Assembly (NCBI GenBank): GCA_013399875.1
Contig: VXAZ01000953.1
Span: 675,336-739,335 of the forward strand
Direction: 5' to 3'
DNA from: Gymnorhina tibicen
Lineage: Eukaryota; Chordata; Aves; Passeriformes; Artamidae
Length of the DNA stretch: 64,000 nt
Both the position numbers and the translations under genes were made by a program. Shown here piece after piece: positions 59,601 to 64,000 of this stretch (the stretch's first letter is position 1; each line of letters begins with the position of its first letter). Below the pieces are notes generated by a model, which ran no database searches, was not told the DNA's origin, and saw only the letters and a program-made list of their open reading frames with translations.

Positions 59601-61498
59601 TGGCAAGACTGGCTTCCCAAAAGAGATTTCCCCTTTGTAGTGAAGTCTGAGGCATGGGCGGAACAGGAAGGTCTCCAGAACACTGGTGAAGGGGTGGTTT
59701 CTTGGGCCAGTGGCTCTGAAGTATGGAGGAGGCAGTGAGAAAAGGCTACTTTTACGGGAATGGTTCCTGTTTCCCCTGAGCAAAGCTCACAGGGACTGAC
59801 AGTGCTGAGGACTCTGTAAAGGGTAACAGGCAGTGCCAGAGCTGAGACTATAAATTGCTTATCCCCCACTGACTCAGCAGTAAGTGTGAAGTGAGTTTTT
59901 CAGTGCTCAGTTGCGCTGCCCTCAGTAGCAAAAGAAACAGTTTCAGCTGCTTTTTCTGCCTTCTGCTGTAAGAGCTTCAGCAGTCTGCCCCAGGGCTCTG
60001 ACTCACAGATCAGCACCTGCCTCTTAATGCTGCTGTGTGCCATTGCTCTGCTAAGAATCCTTCTCTCTCCTTCCAGTCACATGAGGAGACCAACGCCTTG
60101 CTGCAGGCAAGAGTGCTGCAGAATGGGAGTGCCCAGCAAGACTACCAGCCCTCCAGGTTAGAACTGGCATGTGGAGGGGGAGGGTGGAACAATCCACTGG
60201 GACCCACAAGACTACATCCTCACAAAAGCCTGCCCTCAATACACTCCCATCTGTCCCAGCTCTCTTGGGAAACAAATCCATGCTCCAGCACTAGGACACC
60301 TTGGTCTAAATTCTCTTTGCACAACTCATTCCTCTTAGGATTTCAGGAAGGAATAATTTAATTGTAGAGGTGGCCAAGACCTATTCCACTCTGTCCCCTT
60401 TTCCTTCTCCTGTTTCTAAGTGGGAGACTTAAAAGGAGGATGAGAGAAGCTAACATCTGAGATTCATGGTGATAAACAGCTGCCCCAGAATCTGCCCGGT
60501 GTCCAGGTGTGAGTGCTTTGTGTCTCACTGTTCAGACATCTTCATTACCGTGCTCCCTGTGAGGCACTATTCCTCCTGGCTCTTGTGGCACTCACCAGCT
60601 GTTGGATCATGGATACCAGGTCGCACATCACCTCATTCCCATCCCACAAGTACATCCCAATTTCTGCTCTTCCCCTCATTTAGGAATGTTCTGTGTCATA
60701 GCATTGATGAGCTGGCTGAGACATGAACGGGTTATATCTTTCAAGGAGGAAAGATCTGTTAACAGCACTAAACCTCTTTGCCTGCTTCCTCAGATTGCCC
60801 AGCTCCAGAACAGAAGACAGCTCTTTCCTCTACAGTCTCCCAGATGACTCCACTCACCAGCTTCTTCAGCCACAGGATGACTGTCCTCACCTTCAAGAGC
60901 ACTTTGTTGGCCTCCATCATCCAGTGATGGGAAGCAAAGTGGGAGGCCGTAGCCTGGATGCTCGACGGGATACCCTCTTCCACCAAGGTCAGTGGTTTGG
61001 AAAACTCCATGCCTCCTTCATCTCATCACTTTAGGCTGATCTTGAGGGGAAATCGCACTGCAGAGCCTTTCTGATGGCTCATGTTCAAATGCTGTGAATC
61101 CATCTCCCTAGGGCCTGATCCACCCCTGTAGTGCAGATCAAACTTGTTTTGCATAATCGTGGCATTAAATTCCCACACCGACTTTCAGAATGCAGATCTT
61201 CCTCTTTGATCAGAGTACCCCTCCTCATAAAGTGAACTGTTGACTAGAAACCTCCCACAGCATCTCTCATTCCAATGTGCATTGTAATCACTTCTTGCTC
61301 CTTTCCCCCTCAGGAAGCCCTTGCTGCTTAGGCCTAGTGCCAGTTGAAGAGGTAGAAAGACTAGATTGCTGCCAGTCCAGAGGAGATCTCCATGCCCAGA
61401 ATCCAGTGATCACATCTTTGGGTCAGGACCTACCAAGACATCTGAACAGCAGCCCTCCACCACTGAGACCCTTAGAGACTCATCCTCCCACCAGCTAG
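38536..61498 (+). CDS. BOC: BOC, Hedgehog co-receptor (18 coding exons, join)
   Basis: The protein acts at the plasma membrane, where it binds Sonic hedgehog with PTCH1 as a co-receptor. It also forms a cell-surface complex with CDON and cadherins in myogenic differentiation and axon guidance. These roles are established for the family. In this sequence, the 18 exons listed separately join in frame to 1,106 residues. The order is signal peptide 1-26, Ig1 about 33-119 (Cys53/Cys102), Ig2 125-217 (Cys146/Cys196), Ig3 230-315 (Cys248/Cys295), Ig4 318-404 (Cys340/Cys387), linker 408-465, FnIII-1 467-561, FnIII-2 600-697, FnIII-3 704-804, transmembrane helix 848-871, and tail 873-1106. Four Ig domains rather than five separate it from CDON. 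Many stretches match human BOC as I remember it. No frameshift or broken splice site was seen. Confidence 0.95.
38990..39268 (+). CDS. BOC: BOC coding exon 2: Ig domain 1
   Basis: The exon encodes residues 29-121, a whole Ig domain in one phase 1-1 exon. The cysteines are Cys53 and Cys102 (GRYQC motif), with the core Trp64 in NLTWRLNG. Asn61 (NLT) and Asn94 (NRT) are N-glycosylation sequons. The acceptor is TGTGCAG|GTGAAT and the donor GCTA|GTGAGT. Confidence 0.95.
43310..43410. promoter_or_regulatory. Candidate conserved non-coding element in Ig1-Ig2 intron
   Basis: A short AT-rich block with TTTATTTAC (forkhead-like), TTTATGA (CDX/HOX-like) and ATTTAATCGGG words stands between GC-rich flanks. 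This is motif texture only. Confidence 0.25.
44148..44156 (+). promoter_or_regulatory. GLI-like 9-mer with one mismatch
   Basis: GACCACCCC differs from the GLI consensus GACCACCCA only in the last base, a position that tolerates change in known sites. It lies in the Ig1-Ig2 intron of BOC. It is a motif only. Confidence 0.2.
44820..45330. promoter_or_regulatory. Candidate conserved non-coding element in Ig1-Ig2 intron
   Basis: This AT-rich, repeat-free block contains CATTAATTTTCC, TTGATCAAA-like words, GTTAAGAGTTAAC, and the direct repeat TAACTTTCAT at 45059-45068 and 45115-45124. AAGGATTAATCAC near 45176 is another K50-type homeodomain word. Density of such words over 500 bases is the sole evidence for an enhancer. 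Confidence 0.35.
46978..47124 (+). CDS. BOC: BOC coding exon 3: first half of Ig domain 2
   Basis: The exon encodes residues 122-170, including Cys146 in the B strand ([13 protein letters not shown]). The acceptor is TTTGCAG|ATCTC and the donor CGAG|GTGAGT. Ig2 is split between this and the next exon, unlike Ig1, Ig3 and Ig4. The canonical core Trp is not at the usual spacing after Cys146, where Val157/Tyr159 lie instead, and Trp165 follows later. The human protein as I recall it shares this. Confidence 0.95.
47417..47560 (+). CDS. BOC: BOC coding exon 4: second half of Ig domain 2
   Basis: The exon encodes residues 171-218, with the closing EDEGTYKC motif (Cys196). Asn185 in NAS is an N-glycosylation sequon. 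The acceptor is CTTTACAG|ACAAC and the donor AGAC|GTAAGC. It is a phase 1-1 exon. The preceding intron is only 292 bases. Confidence 0.95.
47955..48248 (+). CDS. BOC: BOC coding exon 5: Ig domain 3
   Basis: The exon encodes residues 219-316 with Cys248, Trp260 (RVTWAKDG) and Cys295 (DSGTYSC). Asn271 (NKT) is a sequon. The acceptor is CTCCCCAG|GCTCC and the donor GTTTG|GTGAGT. Third codon positions are very rich in G and C compared with the later tail exons. Confidence 0.96.
49056..49328 (+). CDS. BOC: BOC coding exon 6: Ig domain 4
   Basis: The exon encodes residues 317-407 with Cys340, Trp352 and Cys387 (DEGIYQC). The acceptor is CACACAG|AACCC and the donor CCCGG|GTAAGC. Codons end almost always in G or C, which is why the other frames and the opposite strand also stay open here. 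Those are shadows, not genes. Confidence 0.96.
49878..50176 (+). CDS. BOC: BOC coding exon 7: linker and first half of FnIII-1
   Basis: Residues 408-465 are a low-complexity, Pro/Ala/Ser-rich linker that differs strongly from the human linker as I recall it. From residue 467 FnIII-1 begins ([17 protein letters not shown], Trp488, YYVVKHRK). The acceptor is CTTCCAG|GAGCTC and the donor CGCAAG|GTATCA. The exon has 299 bases, so it moves the phase from 1 to 0. Confidence 0.93.
50177..52917 (+). other. BOC: BOC intron within FnIII-1 (2.7 kb)
   Basis: No coding exon was recognised. The middle (about 51.1-52.3 kb) is AT-richer than the rest. A motif-dense block near 52070-52290 is listed separately. 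The intron ends in the tandem acceptor CAGCAG. Confidence 0.9.
52070..52290. promoter_or_regulatory. Candidate conserved non-coding element in FnIII-1 intron
   Basis: This repeat-free AT-rich block has words such as GGCATTAATCAG, AATAAAAATAAAA, GATGAATGATAGA and ATTACTAATGC. It is like other developmental enhancers in texture. There is no direct evidence. Confidence 0.3.
52915..52920 (+). promoter_or_regulatory. BOC: Tandem NAGNAG splice acceptor
   Basis: The intron ends CTCTCAGCAG, followed by GTCACC. Splicing after the first AG keeps CAG (Gln508), which agrees with Gln in human BOC at this site as I recall. Splicing after the second AG removes exactly that residue without changing the frame. 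Confidence 0.75.
52918..53080 (+). CDS. BOC: BOC coding exon 8: second half of FnIII-1
   Basis: The exon encodes residues 508-561, with the FnIII signature [20 protein letters not shown]. Asn511 (NAS) is a sequon. The start is given for the upstream AG of the NAGNAG acceptor. The donor is CACCG|GTAAAG. The exon goes from phase 0 to phase 1. Confidence 0.94.
53923..54033 (+). CDS. BOC: BOC coding exon 9: FnIII-1/FnIII-2 linker
   Basis: The exon encodes residues 562-598, a hydrophilic spacer containing the conserved [12 protein letters not shown] string, ending at RLS. The acceptor is TCTGCACAG|GCCGG and the donor GTCCC|GTAAGG. It is a phase 1-1 exon of 111 bases, so skipping it would keep the frame and bring FnIII-1 and FnIII-2 together. 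Confidence 0.92.
54540..54960 (+). repeat. Pyrimidine-biased low-complexity block in intron
   Basis: About 400 bases of the + strand are strongly enriched in C and T and poor in G, with repeated TTCTC/CTTCC/CATC words, inside the intron between coding exons 9 and 10. It looks like a decayed simple repeat. No coding or RNA feature was seen. Confidence 0.5.
55245..55451 (+). CDS. BOC: BOC coding exon 10: first part of FnIII-2
   Basis: The exon encodes residues 599-667: [11 protein letters not shown] opening, [18 protein letters not shown] core with Trp, and VEYKKLKK. The acceptor is CCTTGCAG|CTCCAG and the donor GAAAG|GTAGGC. It is a phase 1-1 exon. The match to human BOC as I remember it is nearly complete. 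Confidence 0.96.
55452..56267 (+). other. BOC: BOC intron within FnIII-2 (816 bases)
   Basis: No exon or repeat was recognised. The intron is AT-rich in its middle (55.84-55.96 kb). It ends TTTTCCCCATAG, a good acceptor. Confidence 0.9.
56268..56449 (+). CDS. BOC: BOC coding exon 11: end of FnIII-2, start of FnIII-3
   Basis: The exon encodes residues 668-728: [18 protein letters not shown] closes FnIII-2, a short [12 protein letters not shown] linker follows, and FnIII-3 begins at [18 protein letters not shown]. Asn715 lies in the NET sequon. The donor is GGATG|GTAAGG. The exon is 182 bases and goes from phase 1 to phase 0. It is much richer in CpG than its flanking introns. Confidence 0.96.
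56450..57567 (+). other. BOC: BOC intron within FnIII-3 (1.1 kb)
   Basis: No coding exon, RNA or recognisable repeat was seen. Confidence 0.9.
57568..57673 (+). CDS. BOC: BOC coding exon 12: middle of FnIII-3
   Basis: The exon encodes residues 729-763: [20 protein letters not shown], then the acidic loop 750-756 (DSDNDSD) and YKKD. In CDON and BOC the third FnIII domain is the one that contacts the Sonic hedgehog N-terminal domain in a calcium-dependent way (structural literature). This stretch matches human BOC as I recall it almost without change, which fits strong constraint. Confidence 0.96.
57859..57981 (+). CDS. BOC: BOC coding exon 13: end of FnIII-3
   Basis: The exon encodes residues 764-804: [20 protein letters not shown], then [17 protein letters not shown]. 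It is a phase 1-1 exon. The acceptor is CTCCTCAG|GAGATC and the donor CCAAAG|GTAAGC. It carries the typical FnIII Leu-x-Pro-x-Thr-x-Tyr motif. Confidence 0.96.
58634..58855 (+). CDS. BOC: BOC coding exon 14: juxtamembrane and transmembrane helix
   Basis: The exon encodes residues 805-878. A Pro/Gly-rich stalk (805-838) precedes [16 protein letters not shown]. Then comes a hydrophobic helix of about 24 residues (848-871, bases about 58762-58833) ending IPFCLW, followed by the basic stop-transfer RAWSKQ. The stalk diverges from human while the helix is nearly unchanged. The donor is AGCAGA|GTAAGG. Confidence 0.96.
59266..59492 (+). CDS. BOC: BOC coding exon 15: cytoplasmic tail, part 1
   Basis: The exon encodes residues 879-954. 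YTMVPL (in [11 protein letters not shown]) and NGI are shared with human BOC, while the rest is diverged. The acceptor is CTTCTGCAG|AGCAA and the donor CCACAG|GTGAGT. It goes from phase 1 to phase 0. No enzymatic domain is present. The tail has several Tyr-containing and Pro-rich segments. BOC tails are reported to bind non-receptor kinases such as ABL and SRC family members. Confidence 0.94.
59493..60076 (+). other. BOC: BOC intron between tail exons 15 and 16
   Basis: No feature was recognised in these 584 bases beyond consensus splice sites. Confidence 0.9.
60077..60156 (+). CDS. BOC: BOC coding exon 16: cytoplasmic tail, part 2
   Basis: The exon encodes residues 955-980 plus part of 981 ([20 protein letters not shown], then QDYQPS). 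The acceptor is CTTCCAG|TCACAT. The donor CCTCCAG|GTTAGA is weak (T at +3, A at +6). If it is not used the frame runs on through the intron to a stop at 60359-60361 and would replace the conserved end of the tail. I take the spliced form as the main one because it joins in frame (phase 2) to a conserved exon. Confidence 0.9.
60157..60793 (+). other. BOC: BOC intron between tail exons 16 and 17
   Basis: No exon was recognised. The first 200 bases stay open in the BOC frame. The intron ends TGCTTCCTCAG. Confidence 0.88.
60794..60987 (+). CDS. BOC: BOC coding exon 17: cytoplasmic tail, part 3
   Basis: The exon encodes residues 982-1045. It carries the most conserved block of the tail, [18 protein letters not shown] (990-1007), which agrees with human BOC at nearly every position as I recall. 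Its conservation suggests a protein-binding motif. The donor is CACCAAG|GTCAGT. It goes from phase 2 to phase 1. Confidence 0.95.
61314..61498 (+). CDS. BOC: BOC coding exon 18: C-terminus and stop
   Basis: The exon encodes residues 1046-1106 and the TAG stop at 61496-61498. The start [14 protein letters not shown] is conserved with human ([15 protein letters not shown]), and the rest is diverged and Pro/Leu-rich. The acceptor is CCCCCTCAG|GAAGC. The exon continues as 3'UTR. Confidence 0.95.
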
Positions 61499-61588
61499 GG
61501 ACCAAGCTGCCTTTTGCAAAAGACTTATTCTAAAGAGAGAAAGGGTATTTATTTTTGTATAACACCCCTATTTATATATTTATGCACT

Positions 61589-61596
61589 TGTATATA
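61589..61596 (+). promoter_or_regulatory. BOC: Pumilio-type element in 3'UTR
   Basis: TGTATATA fits the PUM consensus UGUANAUA exactly and lies in an AU-rich stretch next to ATTTA motifs. PUM proteins usually lower mRNA stability or translation. The site is a sequence match only. Confidence 0.45.
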
Positions 61597-61991
61597 GATG
61601 TATATGTGCCTTTTATAATGCTATGGAGACAGAAGGCATCCTCAGCAAGGTCACAGGAGGACCCAGGAAACAAGGCAGCAGCTCTTGGTGGCACCCGCTG
61701 TCCATCAGGAGCACACGATGGAAACAGCTGGACAAGAGACACTGCAGGACATGGGTCCAAACAGAGCTGCCACCACCAAGATCCAGCACCTTCTTGCAGC
61801 GAGGGCTTCACAACGGATAATGCTGTCACAAAGGTCTTTTCCTCTCCCCCACAGGAAGGTTTGTTCCAGGAACACACTCCTGTGAATGGACTGGAGTTAT
61901 GCACTCTGCCTGATCAGCTTAAACAACCTTTCACATACATGCCATCTGCAGCCGCCTCTCTGTAAAGACAAATCCACGCTTTAACATCTAA

Positions 61992-61997
61992 AATAAA
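61992..61997 (+). terminator. BOC: BOC polyadenylation signal AATAAA
   Basis: A canonical hexamer with a U/GU-rich stretch (TTTAGTCTTTGCTGTG) directly downstream, at the expected place 0.5 kb after the stop codon. It is the only canonical AATAAA on this strand that I noticed between the stop and the next gene. Confidence 0.88.
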
Positions 61998-62019
61998 GGC
62001 TTTAGTCTTTGCTGTGCCT

Positions 62020-63090
62020 GGCCCTGTGCTAATTCCTCACACAGAATGAGTCTTCTCTTTCTTTTTTACTTGCAGACATACAGCAGGCAGGACATCTGGG
62101 GAAAGGTGACATTTTCCTGCAGTTAGAGTTTTCCAAATAGTCACTGGCGATACTTAGTCTGGGCTCTTCTTGTTTCCTGTCTCCAGCTGAGTCTCTGGTT
62201 ACCCAGCTGGCACTGTATGTCTGTGCCCTTTGTTAGGCAAGGGGTTGGTGCCAGTTCACAGCCCCTGGCCTGGGGCTCCAGCCATTTCCCACCTCCCAGG
62301 GCACAACCTGCAGCTGCACAAGAGCTCCCTGCACCAGGTGTGTTCCTCCACAGGGACCCCCTGTAAAGGCAGGCTGCACAAGCACCATTCACACGCTCGT
62401 GCTGGGACCAGCAGGAAGTTCTTGTGCCTGCCTGGCATAGGGCTGGAGCCCAGCTGAGCATGCACCAGACAGACACAAAGACCAGTGGCAAAAACTGGGC
62501 AGTGGGGAGGAGCAGCAAGAGCAGCTGCAGGCTGTTTAATTTATTCAATTAAGAATTAGCACCTCAGAAGCCTTGCACTGGAAGAACACAACCCCTCCGC
62601 CCTGGGGATGAAGGAAGGTTTCATGGTCAGACAGGGTAAGTGCTGTAAATGATCACATGCTGCCACCACACCAAATGAGAGAGGCAAAAAAGAGTAACAC
62701 CTGAAAACACACAGAGCTTGGCCCTCTCTCACTGATCAGGCATGTGCAAGCCAGTGGAATTACAGGCTGACTGCATTGCTACACCCTCCTCCTGCCAGGT
62801 AAACCACCACGTCCTACCCTGAGGAGAAAGGCCCCTTTGCTTTCTCCAGGCAAGTAGCACGCCCCTTGACTCTAGTTCAGTTAGCAGAGCAGGGCCACTG
62901 CTGCTCAGCTTGAGGAAGACCTTTTTTACCATTCCTGAGAACAAGGTACCAAAGTCCCTGTGAAACTTCAAACCAGCTTTCCATAGCCACTTGTTTGAAG
63001 AGTAGACATAGACATAATGCACACACAGACACACACAGGGCACCTTGTCCAGTGCAAGCCTCTGCAACGGACTGATAACAGTAGTTAGTA
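62020..63090. other. Short intergenic region between convergent genes
   Basis: About 1.1 kb separates the inferred poly(A) signals of the two convergent genes. No coding exon was recognised. The moderately long minus-strand frames at 62141-62548 and 62729-63103 lack recognisable domains and fall past the other gene's poly(A) signal. Confidence 0.7.
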
Positions 63091-63105
63091 GTCTTATTTG
63101 CAATT

Positions 63106-63111
63106 TTTATT
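63106..63111 (-). terminator. CFAP44: Polyadenylation signal of the minus-strand gene
   Basis: TTTATT on the + strand gives AATAAA on the minus strand, about 240 bases past the stop codon at 63354-63352. This defines a short 3'UTR (63351 to about 63090). Confidence 0.65.
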
Positions 63112-63351
63112 CCATATCTGTTGCTACAGTCATATTTTGATAGAAAAAACAAATATAACCCTTTACAACAACCCCTATATAGCCAAAGCAATTAATTTTG
63201 CACTTCCAGGCATGACTGCTGCCACAGTAATTTTAAGGGTGACTTGGATTGTTAGTTAGCGTTTCTGAACAGGGAGTTGGAGTCTCAGAGTCCTGTGGCA
63301 AAGGTTGTAGAAAGAGGCACCCACCTTTTCTGCGAAGCAAAGAGAGTTCTT

Positions 63352-63486
63352 TTACGTCCTCTTTATTCTGACCCGGTTGATTTCCTCTCTCAGAAGGACC
63401 ACGTCACGAGTCATGTGTATGAGCCGTGACTCCAGCCTGGCTCTCTCTTTCATGTCAGTAGTTTGGGAGTCCTGAAAATCTCCGCC
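63352..63486 (-). CDS. CFAP44: Last coding exon of convergent gene, probably CFAP44
   Basis: On the minus strand a strong acceptor (pyrimidine run then ATACAG) precedes GGCGGAGATTTT at 63486. The frame runs 44 residues to a TAA at 63354-63352. The peptide is charged and helical (MKERARLESR, VVLLREEINRVRIKRT), like the end of a coiled coil. CFAP44, an axonemal protein with WD repeats and a coiled-coil C-terminal half, is the gene that converges on BOC in mammals, so I assign it by synteny. I cannot confirm it from sequence memory. Confidence 0.6.
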   Translation of the reverse strand, partial: GGDFQDSQTTDMKERARLESRLIHMTRDVVLLREEINRVRIKRT

Positions 63487-63971
63487 CTGTATGGAGGAGA
63501 AAAAAATGGCTCCTGTGAAACATGGAGAATGAACAGTGGAAATTAATTTCAAGCAGGGAAAGTGAAGCTTTGCAAGAATCAGGACATCTCCACGACTTCT
63601 CCACTCCTTAGTCAGAACTATGTGAAAGTCAGAGTGAAGGTTCACTAACTTAGACTTATTCCCTAGTGCAGAGCAAGAAATCCACTTTCCATTGTAATGC
63701 TTTGCTAAATGACCATTTCCATGTAACAAAGGAATATTTTTTTAATTCCTGCAAGGCCTATTTTAATTAGAAGTAAGATGAGTTTGTTTCAGTCTTAGAA
63801 AGCAGCTAAGTAAGAAATTGCAGAGATGCTAAGGTATGGAGCGGCCACTCAGCCTGTCCCACTTTTAGCCTAAACTGCTGACTGCAGAGCAGGATGTGAG
63901 ACCAGGGAGCTCCCTTATCCATTTCTGAACAGTCCCAAACCTGCAAGCACTGCAATGGCTAAAAGGCTCAC
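63487..63971 (-). other. CFAP44: Intron of the probable CFAP44 gene
   Basis: A 485-base intron with GTGAGC donor and ATACAG acceptor on the minus strand. No other feature was recognised. Confidence 0.6.
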
Positions 63972-64000
63972 CAGATCAGTTGTCAGCGATTCCAGCTCAG
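63972..64000 (-). CDS. CFAP44: Penultimate exon of probable CFAP44 (cut by window edge)
   Basis: On the minus strand the last 29 bases of the window end in a consensus donor, ATCTG|GTGAGC. Read in the frame that joins the last exon in phase 0 they give ELESLTTDL, a heptad-like helical peptide that continues naturally into GGDFQDSQ. The exon continues beyond the window. Confidence 0.55.

Larger units (their letters stand above)
61499..62016 (+). other. BOC: BOC 3' untranslated region
   Basis: About 0.5 kb runs from the stop codon to the probable cleavage site shortly after the AATAAA at 61992-61997. An AU-rich segment (61541-61620) carries three ATTTA pentamers (61547, 61570, 61578) and a Pumilio-type TGTATATA at 61589-61596. 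A region past 61620 is open in several frames but shows no recognisable domain. Confidence 0.85.

Noticed and set aside
38536..61498. Alternative identity CDON instead of BOC
   Set aside because: Four Ig domains instead of five, and block-by-block agreement with BOC in FnIII-3, the membrane helix and tail motifs.
61555..61965. 136-codon open frame in the 3'UTR of BOC
   Set aside because: It starts in AU-rich UTR sequence, has no recognisable domain, and lies between the BOC stop codon and poly(A) signal.

Overview
This is vertebrate nuclear DNA, most likely from a bird. All reconstructable introns are GT-AG, coding exons are short and mostly phase 1, and the genomic footprint is compact. The only interspersed repeats I could recognise by eye are old, decayed MIR-type SINE fragments. 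There is no sign of prokaryotic organisation, and no long intact transposon, virus-like ORF, tRNA, rRNA or CRISPR array was recognised.

The window is dominated by one gene on the + strand. I identify it as BOC (brother of CDO), a single-pass cell-surface receptor with four Ig and three fibronectin type III domains that acts as a Sonic hedgehog co-receptor. Eighteen coding exons between 38536 and 61498 join in frame to give a predicted 1,106-residue protein, close to the roughly 1,115 residues I recall for human BOC. The order is signal peptide, Ig1-Ig4, a variable linker, FnIII-1 to FnIII-3, one transmembrane helix and a cytoplasmic tail of about 230 residues.

Layout: 1-6480 shows no gene. 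6480-7450 is a CpG-rich promoter-like region with a probable non-coding first exon whose donor is at 7343/7344. 7344-38452 is a putative 31-kb first intron holding two further CpG-rich islands (about 26.2-26.6 kb and 30.8-31.2 kb), SINE relics, an assembly gap in a purine tract, and several AT-rich, motif-dense blocks that look like conserved non-coding elements. The start codon lies at 38536, the stop at 61496-61498 and a canonical AATAAA at 61992-61997. After about 1.1 kb without a gene, the last two coding exons of a convergent minus-strand gene appear (63352-63486 and 63972-64000). By synteny with other vertebrates and the coiled-coil character of the peptide this is probably CFAP44, a ciliary and flagellar protein.

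No novel multi-gene system is present. The points most worth a second look are regulatory. They include a tandem NAGNAG acceptor that can add or drop one glutamine in FnIII-1, a four-codon upstream ORF overlapping the BOC start codon, and two exact GLI consensus 9-mers in intron 1 of a Hedgehog co-receptor gene. There is also a 16-bp perfect palindrome built on a paired-type homeodomain site, Pumilio and AU-rich motifs in the 3'UTR, and a weak splice donor in the tail that would give an alternative C-terminus if ignored. All coordinates come from reading the sequence by eye. No alignment or database search was run.
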